64,000 bases of DNA from Enterovibrio norvegicus DSM 15893. GTDB taxonomy: Bacteria; Pseudomonadota; Gammaproteobacteria; Enterobacterales; Vibrionaceae. The notes beneath the pieces are model-generated. The model was not told where the DNA came from. It was given only the letters and a program-made list of their open reading frames with translations, and made no database searches. Made by a program: the position numbers and the translations under genes. This document shows, piece after piece, positions 16,290-25,347 of this stretch; within the stretch, counting starts at the first letter, position 1; each line of letters starts with the position of its first letter. The stretch is from positions 30,800 through 94,799 of the forward strand of contig NZ_FOWR01000007.1 of assembly GCF_900115495.1 (NCBI RefSeq), read 5' to 3'.

Positions 16290-17927
16290 ATGAAAACTTC
16301 AGATTTGTTTGTAAAAGCGCTCGAAAATGAAGGTGTTGAATACATCTATGGTATCCCGGGTGAAGAAAACCTCGATTTTCTCAACTCGCTGAAAGATTCC
16401 CCAATCGAACTTATCCTCACTCGGCACGAACAGGCCGCAGGTTTTATGGCTGCCACCTACGGCAGGCTAACGGGCAAGCCGGGTGTATGTTTGTCGACCC
16501 TCGGCCCCGGCGCAACGAACTTTGTCACCGCTGCAGCGTATGCGCAATTGGGCGCGATGCCCATGGTGATGCTGGGTGGCCAAAAGCCTATTCGCAAGAG
16601 TAAGCAAGGTCGATTCCAGATCGTCGATGTCGTCAATCTAATGAAACCCATCACCAAATATTCCGAACAAGTCGTGGACGGAAACAATGTGCCCGCCATG
16701 GTGCGCGAGTGTTTCCGCTTGTGTTCAGAAGAACGTCCAGGAGCAGGATATTTAGAACTGCCTGAAGACATTGCTGACGAAGATTCAGCCGCGACCATTT
16801 TTGATACCGTTCACCATCGCCGCCCCGATGCGAACATGCAAAGCCTCGAGCAAGCTGCGGATATGATCAAAAATGCCACAATGCCGCTGCTACTGATTGG
16901 TGCAGGTGCAAACCGGAAACGTTCAAGTCAAGCGCTCAAAGATTTCATCGATAAAACCGGCATCTACTTCTTTAACACGCAAATGGGCAAAGGGGTTGTG
17001 GATGAGCGCCATGAACGCTTCATTGGTACTGCCGCGCTTTCAAGCCACGATTTCTTGCACTGCGCCATCGAAAAAGCAGACCTCATCATCAACGTGGGTC
17101 ACGATGTGATCGAGAAACCGCCTTTCTTTATGGAAAAAGGCGGCACGAAAGTCATTCATGTGAACTTCTTCGCGGCGAGAACCGATGAAGTGTATTTCCC
17201 GCAATTGAATGTCGTGGGTGATATCTGTTCTTCAGTGAACCGCCTTACGGAAAAAGTGGGCAAACTGAACCAAGACCTTAGCTTCTTCCAACGCGTAAAA
17301 GAGAATGTCGATCAGCGCACCACCAAATATTTTGAAGATCGCCGCTTCCCTATGTTGCCTCAGCGTTTGGTGAAAATTCTTCGTGACCAACTCGACGATG
17401 AAGACATTGTGACGCTGGATAACGGGGTCTACAAAATTTGGTTCGCCCGCAATTATCAGTGCTACACCAACAACACCCTGCTTCTTGATAACGCACTCGC
17501 CACTATGGGCGCGGGTTTGCCGTCAGCAATGGCAGCAAAACAACTCAACCCAACCAAAAAAGTGGTGTCCGTTAACGGTGATGGCGGCTTCTTGATGAAC
17601 TCGCAGGAACTTGAAACCGCTGTGCGCATGGGTCTGGACTTGGTGGTTATCATTTTAAATGACAGTGCCTACGGCATGATCAAGTGGAAGCAAGAAGGCA
17701 TGAACTTTGAGGATTATGGCCTCGACTTCAATAACCCCGACCTCGTCAAATATGCCAATAGCTTTGGCGCAATCGGTCATCGACCTGACAGCCATGATGA
17801 ATTTCAGTCCATCTTAAAACATGCACTGAATTCAAAAGGCGTTCACTTGATTGATCTCCCAGTCGATTACTCACTTAACCACTCCATTCTTAACGTATTG
17901 ATTAAGGAAAGTGAGGGCATTAAATAG
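16290..17927 (+). CDS. Thiamine-diphosphate enzyme, acetolactate synthase large-subunit type
   Basis: This 545-residue ThDP-dependent enzyme of the acetohydroxyacid synthase/decarboxylase superfamily probably condenses or decarboxylates a 2-oxo acid. The catalytic Glu is E47 (RHEQAAGFMA). The LSTLGPGATN segment and the ThDP/Mg motif GDGGFLMN ... IILND near residues 430-458 are all present. No small-subunit gene (ilvN/ilvH) is adjacent. Instead an aldehyde dehydrogenase starts 13 nt downstream, so a catabolic role yielding an aldehyde, or catabolic acetolactate formation, is more likely than isoleucine/valine synthesis. The exact substrate is unknown. The start is chosen from the AGAG site and the family N-terminus MKTSDLFVKAL. 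Confidence 0.8.
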   Translation: MKTSDLFVKALENEGVEYIYGIPGEENLDFLNSLKDSPIELILTRHEQAAGFMAATYGRLTGKPGVCLSTLGPGATNFVTAAAYAQLGAMPMVMLGGQKPIRKSKQGRFQIVDVVNLMKPITKYSEQVVDGNNVPAMVRECFRLCSEERPGAGYLELPEDIADEDSAATIFDTVHHRRPDANMQSLEQAADMIKNATMPLLLIGAGANRKRSSQALKDFIDKTGIYFFNTQMGKGVVDERHERFIGTAALSSHDFLHCAIEKADLIINVGHDVIEKPPFFMEKGGTKVIHVNFFAARTDEVYFPQLNVVGDICSSVNRLTEKVGKLNQDLSFFQRVKENVDQRTTKYFEDRRFPMLPQRLVKILRDQLDDEDIVTLDNGVYKIWFARNYQCYTNNTLLLDNALATMGAGLPSAMAAKQLNPTKKVVSVNGDGGFLMNSQELETAVRMGLDLVVIILNDSAYGMIKWKQEGMNFEDYGLDFNNPDLVKYANSFGAIGHRPDSHDEFQSILKHALNSKGVHLIDLPVDYSLNHSILNVLIKESEGIK

Positions 17928-17940
17928 AAAGGAAATGACC

Positions 17941-19332
17941 ATGACGGAACTGAGTGTCTATCGCCCGTTTGATAGCGGGCTGATAAAGACCATCCCAATG
18001 CAAAGCGCCAGCGATGTCGATACGGCAATCGCCAACGCTCATGCATTATTCTTGGATCGGCAGGCTTGGTTGCCTGCCCACCAGCGTATCGATATTCTAG
18101 AAAAAACCATCAGCATCATGTCTGATCAGGTTGAAGCGCTAACACTTTTAGCTGCCAAAGAAGGCGGGAAACCTTACATCGATTCAAAAGTCGAAGTACT
18201 TCGCGCCATAAACGGTGTCAAGCTTGCTATTGAACACATGGCGCAAATCAAAGGCGAGCAAATTCCGATGGGGCAAACTGCCGCATCAGTAAATCGCCTC
18301 GCCTTTACGATACGTGAACCTATTGGCGTTGTGTCTTCCATTAGCGCCTTTAACCATCCACTTAATCTGATCATTCACCAAGTCATTCCAGCCATTGCGG
18401 TTGGGTGTCCGGTGTTGATTAAACCCGCGATGACAACGCCCCTGTCGTGTCTACGCCTTGTGGAAATTTTGCACGAAGCCGGGTTACCGAAAGGTTGGTG
18501 TCAGGCGTTAGTCACGGACAACGACGCAGCCAGCCAACTGGTGTCAGACCCACGCATTAACTTCCTTTCCTTTATTGGCTCAGCCAATGTCGGATGGATG
18601 TTGCGCTCGCAGCTCGCACCAGGTACACGCTGCGCCCTAGAGCATGGTGGCGCTGCGCCCGTTATTGTCGATAACAGCGCCAATCTTGATGAGGTTGTAC
18701 CTAGCCTCGCCAAAGGCGGATTCTACCATGCGGGCCAAGTGTGTGTGTCAGTACAACGCGTGTATGCGCAGCAGGGATTCTGCCGTGAATTGGCCGTGCG
18801 CATTGCAGCAGTTGGGGATCAAATGAAGGTGGGCGATCCGCTTGACCCTTCAACAGAAGTTGGCCCCCTCATTCTGCCTCGAGAAGTCGATCGCGTCGAA
18901 GAATGGGTGAATGAAGCGGTCGCTGCGGGTGCTGAGTTGATCAGTGGCGGTAAACGGTTGTCTGACAGCTGTTACGCACCAACGGTGCTGCTTAATCCGC
19001 CTGACGATGTCCGCGTTTCACAAAACGAAATCTTTGGCCCTGTGATCTGTGTGTATTCCTATGTCGAGAAAAGCGATGCGGTAAGACGTGCAAATGCGCT
19101 CCCTTATGCATTCCAAGCATCCGTTTTCACGAATGATTTGGAAGATGCACTATCGCTTACGCAGCAATTAAATGCCACTGCTGTGATGGTCAATGACCAC
19201 ACAGCGTTTCGCGTCGATTGGATGCCATTTGGTGGACGCGATGCATCAGGCATTGGCCTAGGCGGCATTCAATATTCAATGCATGAAATGACCAGAGATA
19301 AAATGCTGGTCTTCAAGAGCCCCAGTTTGTAG
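17941..19332 (+). CDS. NAD(P)-dependent aldehyde dehydrogenase
   Basis: A 463-residue ALDH-superfamily enzyme oxidising an aldehyde to the acid. The catalytic Cys268 (GQVCVS), general base Glu234 (ALEHGGAAP) and oxyanion Asn138 (FNHPLNL) are present. The FNHPLN version of the usual PWNFP motif is seen in glyceraldehyde-, lactaldehyde- and phosphonoacetaldehyde-type members. The ATG at 17941 has an AGGA site 7 nt upstream; in-frame ATG 17935 is too close to it. It lies 13 nt after the ThDP-enzyme gene, so the two form an operon and probably act in sequence. Confidence 0.85.
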   Translation: MTELSVYRPFDSGLIKTIPMQSASDVDTAIANAHALFLDRQAWLPAHQRIDILEKTISIMSDQVEALTLLAAKEGGKPYIDSKVEVLRAINGVKLAIEHMAQIKGEQIPMGQTAASVNRLAFTIREPIGVVSSISAFNHPLNLIIHQVIPAIAVGCPVLIKPAMTTPLSCLRLVEILHEAGLPKGWCQALVTDNDAASQLVSDPRINFLSFIGSANVGWMLRSQLAPGTRCALEHGGAAPVIVDNSANLDEVVPSLAKGGFYHAGQVCVSVQRVYAQQGFCRELAVRIAAVGDQMKVGDPLDPSTEVGPLILPREVDRVEEWVNEAVAAGAELISGGKRLSDSCYAPTVLLNPPDDVRVSQNEIFGPVICVYSYVEKSDAVRRANALPYAFQASVFTNDLEDALSLTQQLNATAVMVNDHTAFRVDWMPFGGRDASGIGLGGIQYSMHEMTRDKMLVFKSPSL

Positions 19333-19343
19333 TCGAGGCTATC

Positions 19344-19375
19344 GTTCTTGCAGGATCACATGACCCTGCAAGAAC
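19344..19375 (+). other. 11-bp hairpin between the ALDH gene and sypA
   Basis: GTTCTTGCAGG and CCTGCAAGAAC form a perfect 11-bp stem with a 10-nt loop, 11 nt after the ALDH stop. No T-run follows on either strand, so it is not a standard intrinsic terminator. It could be a 3' mRNA-stabilising hairpin or a protein-binding palindrome upstream of sypA. Confidence 0.5.
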
Positions 19376-19460
19376 AAGATAACAATAAAAACGGTTTTAC
19401 AAAAAACCAATGGCTACAAATTAAGGCGATAAAGATGTCAGTTCCACTTTCCCAAAATCG

Positions 19461-19475
19461 TTGTCAGATTGCAAA
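19461..19475 (+). promoter_or_regulatory. Possible SypG enhancer upstream of sypA
   Basis: TTGTCA-GAT-TGCA resembles the core TTCTCA-N3-TGAT seen upstream of the other sigma-54 promoters of this locus, with three mismatches. It lies 62 bp upstream of the -24 box. Function is inferred from position. Confidence 0.35.
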
Positions 19476-19536
19476 ATTGCTAGCTCCCAATGCAATGCAT
19501 AGCCATAAGCCTCTGATCTTATTCAATATGAAATTC

Positions 19537-19553
19537 TTGGCATAGTTTTCGCT
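19537..19553 (+). promoter_or_regulatory. Sigma-54 promoter of sypA
   Basis: TTGGCATAGTTTTCGCTT has GG at 19539-19540 and GC at 19551-19552, exactly ten bases apart, as required for a -24/-12 promoter. It lies 35 bp before the sypA ATG and would be activated by SypG. Confidence 0.8.
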
Positions 19554-19588
19554 TAAGACATATATCTATACAGGGGAGGTAGGAAATC

Positions 19589-19915
19589 ATGCAAATTGAA
19601 CATATTCAACAACCCGACGACACACTCACTCTCGTTATTTGTGGCGACATGGATGCACAAGGTTGCAGTGAAATCCAACCAGAGCTAGACCAACTCGTGA
19701 ACGATGAAACCCCGAAAGACATTACACTCGACCTCCACAATGTCGACTTTCTCGACAGTTCTGGTATCGGTGCCATTGTTTTCCTCTTCAAACGATTAAA
19801 AGCTAAAGGCAAAGCACTTTCGCTCATACAGGTGCATGGTCAGCCGATGGAAATTATCCAGCTGCTTCGCATCAACAGCGCGATCTCAGTTAAACCGGCT
19901 TCAACCGTTAGCTAA
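19589..19915 (+). CDS. sypA: STAS-domain anti-sigma-factor-antagonist-like regulator SypA
   Basis: A single STAS domain of 108 residues. The conserved FLDSSGIGAIVFLFKRL segment carries the phosphorylatable serine (S57 or S58). In Vibrio fischeri, SypA is required for biofilm formation and is controlled by reversible serine phosphorylation by SypE; here a SypE-like protein is encoded four genes downstream. Start ATG at 19589 follows GGAGG by nine bases. It is the first gene of the syp-like locus, with a sigma-54 promoter directly upstream. Confidence 0.85.
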   Translation: MQIEHIQQPDDTLTLVICGDMDAQGCSEIQPELDQLVNDETPKDITLDLHNVDFLDSSGIGAIVFLFKRLKAKGKALSLIQVHGQPMEIIQLLRINSAISVKPASTVS

Positions 19916-19994
19916 TTCGTTGTCCCCGTCTTCTATCTTGCCTTAAAGCAAACAGAAAATAGACGGATTTTTCAACGCAAGAAGGAGGCGAGGC

Positions 19995-20804
19995 ATGCGT
20001 ACGCTATTTTCTCTGATTCTGCCCATTGTCGTTCTTTCTGGTTGCTCGGCATTTCCTGACCATGGCCAAGGTGGCATGGCAGAACACAACTATTCATCAC
20101 TAACCCCCGTGATGGCAGACGAACCTTTAGGGCCAGAACACGGCCTGCGTTTCGAATGGGAACTCACGTCACGACATCTCGACATCCTCATCTTAGAAGG
20201 TGCAGAGCTTTGCTTTCCCGCCACTGTGGTTCAAGCAAGACGCATGCAAAACCGCATTGTTCGTGAGCTTCAAGGTGGTCTAGAATTTGACGCCGCCAAT
20301 GACCTCATTATTCAACGAACAACTCTCGAACGACTCGAAAAGCAACTTGATGCCGTTCGCGGAAGTAAAGCCTGTATCCCACCGGGGTCTATTGGCTTCC
20401 AATCTGCAGCGGAACTCGCCGCCCAGATATACGGTTTGCTTAATGCCGACAATCAGTTTTCCTTTAACTCCTCTGAAGTGAACCCAAAATACATGGGGCG
20501 TTTAGCGGAAGCCGCTACCCTACTGCGCGATGTTACCCAATACGATTTACACATTACTGGTCATGCGGATTCCGTCGGTAATGGCCCCCAAAATAAAGCC
20601 CTGTCTCTAGCGCGTGCAAATCAAGTGAAGCGTTATTTGCAGATTTTTGGTATTGCACCTTCGCGGCTGACTGTGGACGCCGTTGGCGCAACAGACCCAC
20701 TCTTTGAAGGCAACCAACCCGAAGTCCGTCTCACCAACCGTCGTGTTTCCATCGAGTTGGTCGAAGCGGACGTTAAGAGAAAAATGCATGCTGGAGGTCT
20801 ATGA
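19995..20804 (+). CDS. sypB: OmpA-family lipoprotein SypB
   Basis: A 269-residue outer-membrane lipoprotein. The lipobox LSGC places the lipidated cysteine at residue 17. The last 110 residues form an OmpA-like peptidoglycan-binding domain: FSFNSSEVNPK, LHITGHADSVG, NKALSLARANQVKRYL, then the final RVSIE. It probably tethers or positions the polysaccharide export channel. GGAGG precedes the start, and its stop overlaps the start of sypC (ATGA), indicating coupled translation. Confidence 0.85.
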   Translation: MRTLFSLILPIVVLSGCSAFPDHGQGGMAEHNYSSLTPVMADEPLGPEHGLRFEWELTSRHLDILILEGAELCFPATVVQARRMQNRIVRELQGGLEFDAANDLIIQRTTLERLEKQLDAVRGSKACIPPGSIGFQSAAELAAQIYGLLNADNQFSFNSSEVNPKYMGRLAEAATLLRDVTQYDLHITGHADSVGNGPQNKALSLARANQVKRYLQIFGIAPSRLTVDAVGATDPLFEGNQPEVRLTNRRVSIELVEADVKRKMHAGGL

Positions 20805-22915
20805 TGAAAAAGATCATCTTACTCCTCATCCTCGTCACACACGCATTGGGCTTTTCCCTCACTGCGAGCGCCGATGAATATCGGGCACAGATCGGCGATC
20901 AAATCGCCATCATGTTGCCGGGCGAGGTCACCCTTAACAAAGAATTCCAAATCGATCGTCAGGGACGTTTAACACTCCCCGAGGTCGGTATGGTACAAGC
21001 ACTGGGAAAGACCGAACCAGAACTGGCTGAGGCTGTAAAAGAAACCTTGTCAACTGTCTTTCGCGACCTTTCCTCTTTGCAGGTGTTTGTCAGCAAGCGC
21101 CAGCTGCTTGTGACGATCCAAGGCTATGTTGAAGATCCGGGTGAATTCACCTTAAAACAAAATGCGTCAATCCAAATGGCACTTTACGCTGCAGGCGGCC
21201 TTCGTACGGGCGCACAACTTGACCGATTTCAGTTGCGCAGAAATGGTGAAGTGCTCACTTTCGACTACAAAAAATTCCTTGATACTGGCGATGACTCTTT
21301 ACTGCCAACATTAAACTCGCTAGATACCCTTTTCATTCCAGCCTCCCCCATGATCGGGAACGTAGAGCAAAACTTCGACCCTGCGGCGTTAGCTGATTCT
21401 GGTGATGCTGCGGAAGACAGAAAAGCCATTAAAGTCTTTGGTGAAGTGATTCGTCCCGGCAGTTTCTCCGCCAAAGAAGAGAACAACCTTGTGGATTTAT
21501 TGATGCGCGCGGGCGGTGTGACCCGCTATGCTTCGGTTGAACAAATCCGCGTTATCTCTTCCAACGAGCCACGCACCTTTAACCTAAAGCAGTACCTCGA
21601 CAGCGGTGATGAATCCTTGTTACCGAACATCGTTGAAGGCTCAACCATCTTCGTCCCCAAACAAGAAGAAGAAATCAAAACAGGCTCAAACACCGTCTAT
21701 GTGATGGGGGAAGTTGCCAAACCCGGTGCTTATGAAGGGAAAGATGACGCTACCTTTATCGATATTCTTGCGAATGCTGGGGGCCCAACCCGTTTTGCCG
21801 AAAGCCGTCAAATTCGCGTAATCAAAGCCGATGGAACGACAGTCCCTTTTGACCTGAATCTTTTCACCGAAGGAAAGATGGTGGGTGGCCCACCAAACAT
21901 TGAGCCCGGTGATGCGATATTTGTACCTGAGAAACTCGATTTGAACGAAAAGTCTTGGCTTAAAGTCCAACCTGACCGTGCGGTGCGCATTATCGGTGAA
22001 GTGCTCCGCCCTAGCCGTATAGAGTGGTCTGATGAAATGTCATTGCTGGATTTGCTCGCGCACGTTGGTGGCCCAACAAGCCGTGCTGACACCAGCCAGA
22101 TTGAAGTGGTTACCCCAGTATCAGCAAACAAATCGAAATCTTATACGTTCAACCTTGATGTATTCCTCAAAGAAGGTCGCCCAGACTCAGACCTTCCGCC
22201 AGTCAGGGCCGGCACAACCGTGCGCGTTCATGATTTACCGGATGATCCTGTCGATAACAAATCCAAATGGATCCGCCAAAGCTCAGAAAGCTCCATTTAC
22301 GTGTTCGGTCAAGTGGGCGCCCCAGGACGTTACCGTTTCACCAATGAAATGCACTTTCTCGATATTCTTTCTGCTGCAGACGGCCCTACGGCGAATGCCG
22401 ACTTGCACAATATCCGTGTGACCCATTTAGACGGCAAACACGCTCGTGTCAGCAGACTTAATCTTGCTATGTTCTTTGAAACCGGTGATTCCACCTTGCT
22501 TCCTGACGTCAAAATGGGTGACACCATTTATATTCCAGAGAAAAACCGCAACTGGCTCGATAGACCAAAAGAAGAAACCATCCGTGTCCTTGGCGCAATC
22601 AATCGACCAGGGCGCTACACCTTTGACGACCACATGACGATCCTCGATTTGCTTGCAGAAGCTGGCGGCCCAAGTGCCAACGCCTACATCGAGAAAATCA
22701 CGGTCGTGAACATGTCTTGCTGTCGTGACCAAGCCCGCACGTTTGATTTGTCAGAATTCAGCCGTACCGCGCGATTCCAAGACCTTCCAGTACTGAGAGT
22801 AGGCGACACAGTTTACGTCCCAACGAAAGAAGAAAGCACGGCGGAGAAAATTCGCCAAGGGATCACCGATATCTTCCAGATCGCAGGTATCGCAGCACTT
22901 GTAGGTATACTCTAA
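20801..22915 (+). CDS. sypC: Polysaccharide export protein with six SLBB domains, SypC
   Basis: A Wza-class outer-membrane polysaccharide export protein of 704 residues, nearly twice Wza. The signal peptide ends near ASA-DE, with no lipobox cysteine, unlike Wza. A polysaccharide-export domain (about 26-105) is followed by six SLBB-like repeats, each beginning with a variant of V-x-GEV-x-xPG (about 107, 206, 301, 396, 492, 587). A short hydrophobic tail, IAGIAALVGIL, ends the protein and could be its outer-membrane segment. GGAGG lies 3 nt before ATG 20801 and 6 nt before an in-frame ATG at 20804; either may be used. Confidence 0.88.
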   Translation: MMKKIILLLILVTHALGFSLTASADEYRAQIGDQIAIMLPGEVTLNKEFQIDRQGRLTLPEVGMVQALGKTEPELAEAVKETLSTVFRDLSSLQVFVSKRQLLVTIQGYVEDPGEFTLKQNASIQMALYAAGGLRTGAQLDRFQLRRNGEVLTFDYKKFLDTGDDSLLPTLNSLDTLFIPASPMIGNVEQNFDPAALADSGDAAEDRKAIKVFGEVIRPGSFSAKEENNLVDLLMRAGGVTRYASVEQIRVISSNEPRTFNLKQYLDSGDESLLPNIVEGSTIFVPKQEEEIKTGSNTVYVMGEVAKPGAYEGKDDATFIDILANAGGPTRFAESRQIRVIKADGTTVPFDLNLFTEGKMVGGPPNIEPGDAIFVPEKLDLNEKSWLKVQPDRAVRIIGEVLRPSRIEWSDEMSLLDLLAHVGGPTSRADTSQIEVVTPVSANKSKSYTFNLDVFLKEGRPDSDLPPVRAGTTVRVHDLPDDPVDNKSKWIRQSSESSIYVFGQVGAPGRYRFTNEMHFLDILSAADGPTANADLHNIRVTHLDGKHARVSRLNLAMFFETGDSTLLPDVKMGDTIYIPEKNRNWLDRPKEETIRVLGAINRPGRYTFDDHMTILDLLAEAGGPSANAYIEKITVVNMSCCRDQARTFDLSEFSRTARFQDLPVLRVGDTVYVPTKEESTAEKIRQGITDIFQIAGIAALVGIL

Positions 22916-23622
22916 TGAATATTCCTCCGCTCAACCTTGAAGTCGAACGCATCTATTTTCAGGTTATCCGTAACGACTATAAAACCCTTGCTTTCGCTTC
23001 GACAGAATCAAGGGAAGGCGTCACATCTCTCGCAACAGCCATCGCTCAACGTTCTTTGCTTGCGGGAAAATCGACCTTGGTGGTCGACCTCAACCTTTAT
23101 CACCCCAGCCTTGAAAGTCAGGGGATGACAACCGTACAAAGTGAGCGAGGTTTGCTACCCAATCCCGAGTTAGTCGGCGTAGCAGGTGAACACGCTTACT
23201 TCACCGGCATCATTGCACCATCGAAACGCGAGACCATCATGGAATTACGCCGCCCAGGTTCGCTAGAAGCCTATTTGGAGGAATGGCATAAAGACTATGA
23301 CCTCGTCATTTTTGATACTTCCCCGATGTCGCGTTTGAATGCCAACAACATTCCACCAGAACGTGTTGCGGCTGCGGCCGATGGTACAATCTTTGTGGTA
23401 ATGGCAGGGCAAACAACCACCGCGATGGCAGCCGAGTCGGTTAAAAAGCTCAACGATGCAGGCGCACACATCCTAGGCAGCGTGATCAATGATAAAAACA
23501 ATCCCTCATTGAAGGTCGAAATTCTTCGCGAAATTGGTCGCCTCAAAAAACGCTTACCCAAGCTCGCAGGAAAACTCAGAAAAATGGTGTTAAGTAGCCA
23601 CCTTTTGTCTTTGGAGATTTAA
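22915..23622 (+). CDS. sypD: CpsD/CapB-type ATPase-like protein with altered P-loop, SypD
   Basis: A 235-residue cytoplasmic protein of the bacterial tyrosine-kinase/ParA-like fold that normally works with a Wzz-type partner (here probably SypO) to control polysaccharide length. The Walker A' strand LVVDLNL (D58) and Walker B DLVIFDTSP are recognisable. The P-loop position reads STESREGVTSLA (29-40), with Val where the catalytic Lys is expected. No C-terminal tyrosine cluster is present. It may therefore be a pseudo-kinase or bind nucleotide weakly. The start overlaps the sypC stop by one base (TAATG). Confidence 0.78.
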   Translation: MNIPPLNLEVERIYFQVIRNDYKTLAFASTESREGVTSLATAIAQRSLLAGKSTLVVDLNLYHPSLESQGMTTVQSERGLLPNPELVGVAGEHAYFTGIIAPSKRETIMELRRPGSLEAYLEEWHKDYDLVIFDTSPMSRLNANNIPPERVAAAADGTIFVVMAGQTTTAMAAESVKKLNDAGAHILGSVINDKNNPSLKVEILREIGRLKKRLPKLAGKLRKMVLSSHLLSLEI

Positions 23623-23625
23623 TGC

Positions 23626-25161
23626 ATGGTATCTGTCGTCCACCACGAATGCCGTCCAGCCTCACTGAAATCCGTGAGCCAAGCAAGAAAGCTGGTAGCT
23701 GACACCTTGAGACAGCGCGGCGTGTCTGACCACCTGTCAAACAAGATACAGCTTTGTTTGTCCGAAGCCGGAGCAAATCTCGTCAACCATACCAGCCCGC
23801 AGCCCACCTTTATCTTGGTCGAGTTGAAATGCACTGATTCTGGGTGGGAATTGCATTTAAGCGATGACGGACAAAGTTGGAACCCTACTCTCGTCAATCG
23901 CGTACAAACGCTCGATACCTTTGAAGAAAAAGTGGGTGGTCGCGGTCTCGCGCTCATTCATAGCTTGACCGATGACATGGCGTACAAAGTCAGAGAGATG
24001 TTTGACACCAACACCCTATCGTTGACATGGCACATCGAGAAGAAGATATCCAAACCCAGCATTTTGATCGTGGATGATGATATCTGCCAGCGTCGCCTCT
24101 ACAGCGCTTATTTGTCCGAGAGTTACCAAGTCATCGAAGCTGAAAGCGGTGAAATGGCACTCGAAATGCTGTTGAAGCAGGATGTTGACCTCGTCATTTC
24201 CGATATTCGCATGCCTGGCATGGATGGTTTAAGCCTCAAAAGAGCCCTTCACCAACAAACCAACACCCTACTCACACCCTTTATTTTTCTCACCTATGCC
24301 GACAATCCTGAAACGCGGGAAAGCGCACTAGGTTTAGGGATTGATGACTACATGGTGAAACCGGTCAGCAAATCTTCACTCATGCAAAGCGTGAAACGGG
24401 TGCTCAACCGCTCAGACCAAATTTATCGCCAGCTAACAGACCGCGTAAACAAACGTATCACTGACGCGTTAACCCCATCATTACCGCGCAAAGCACACGG
24501 CTGGGAAATGGCGGTCGTCAGCCGTAATACAGGCATTGGCGGCGGTGATTTAGTGTTACACCGCGATACCGACAAACACCTCATGCTCAATATGGTTGAT
24601 GTGATGGGCCATGACGTTGCGGCCAAGTTTTTCTCTTATGCGTTTGGCGGTTACCTGCGCGGTTTGATGTATCACATCGACGACCAAGATGATCCTTGTG
24701 CCACGCTGTTAAGCCGCTTGTCAGACAGCGCTCTTGAGGATGGTTTATTGTCTCAGGTGATCTTAACCTGCTGCTCCGTTGCCATGTCGAACGGCGGTAG
24801 AATTGATATCGCCTCTGCGGGGCACCCTGCGCCATTTCTCATTTCGCCCACTGGAACGAAAGAAGTCAGCGTCGGAGGTATTCTCCCGGGTGTGTTATAT
24901 GGCGCGAGTTATGACACCGTGTCCATCACCCTCCATCACTCCGAACGACTTGCCCTCTATACCGACGGATTGTTTGAATCTGCGGAAGATGATGAAGCAC
25001 GTAAAATACTAGAAAATAAGGTTATTAAGGCGTTGTACAACACGCTTTCACTGCCGTCAAACGAAGCGGCGGAGGAAGTGATGCGCGTGTTTGATGACAT
25101 AGGAGAACAAAACAAAGACGACACAACGTTGGTGTTATTACAACGTGCTGACAACCAATAA
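23626..25161 (+). CDS. sypE: Response regulator with serine-kinase and PP2C-phosphatase domains, SypE
   Basis: A three-domain regulator of 511 residues. Residues 1-140 are an RsbW-like HATPase (N-box Asn51 in SEAGANLVNH, G box GGRGLAL). Residues 145-265 are a receiver with acidic DDD at 150-152, phosphoacceptor D193 (ISDIRMPG) and the conserved Lys in VKPVS. Residues 290-505 are a SpoIIE-type PP2C phosphatase (GGGDLVLH, VDVMGHDVAAKF, YTDGLFE, DDTTLVLL). In V. fischeri, SypE both phosphorylates and dephosphorylates SypA. It starts 3 nt after the sypD stop. A terminator follows, ending the sypA-E unit. Confidence 0.88.
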   Translation: MVSVVHHECRPASLKSVSQARKLVADTLRQRGVSDHLSNKIQLCLSEAGANLVNHTSPQPTFILVELKCTDSGWELHLSDDGQSWNPTLVNRVQTLDTFEEKVGGRGLALIHSLTDDMAYKVREMFDTNTLSLTWHIEKKISKPSILIVDDDICQRRLYSAYLSESYQVIEAESGEMALEMLLKQDVDLVISDIRMPGMDGLSLKRALHQQTNTLLTPFIFLTYADNPETRESALGLGIDDYMVKPVSKSSLMQSVKRVLNRSDQIYRQLTDRVNKRITDALTPSLPRKAHGWEMAVVSRNTGIGGGDLVLHRDTDKHLMLNMVDVMGHDVAAKFFSYAFGGYLRGLMYHIDDQDDPCATLLSRLSDSALEDGLLSQVILTCCSVAMSNGGRIDIASAGHPAPFLISPTGTKEVSVGGILPGVLYGASYDTVSITLHHSERLALYTDGLFESAEDDEARKILENKVIKALYNTLSLPSNEAAEEVMRVFDDIGEQNKDDTTLVLLQRADNQ

Positions 25162-25177
25162 AAGAACGTGAAATCAC

Positions 25178-25206
25178 CATGGCACATAGGGTGCCATGTG
25201 TTTTTT
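25178..25206 (+). terminator. Intrinsic terminator after sypE
   Basis: An 8-bp stem CATGGCAC / GTGCCATG with a 5-nt loop is followed by TG and six T. It lies 16 nt past the sypE stop and closes the sypA-sypE operon. Confidence 0.75.
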
Positions 25207-25347
25207 ATCACATCCCCGAAACACCTCGGATCGAGATCATAGCGTCATTCATCTTCACCGAAATATCTGTACTAAACTCAAAGTCATAAAAGCTCTCATT
25301 TATGGTGCTTTCGTCTCATTTTTTTTACTTTGCCAGGTGGGTGTGAT

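Noticed and set aside
19348..19545. 65-residue plus-strand frame between the ALDH gene and sypA
   Set aside because: It uses a TTG start without ribosome site, has no recognisable fold, and overlaps the sigma-54 promoter and enhancer region of sypA.
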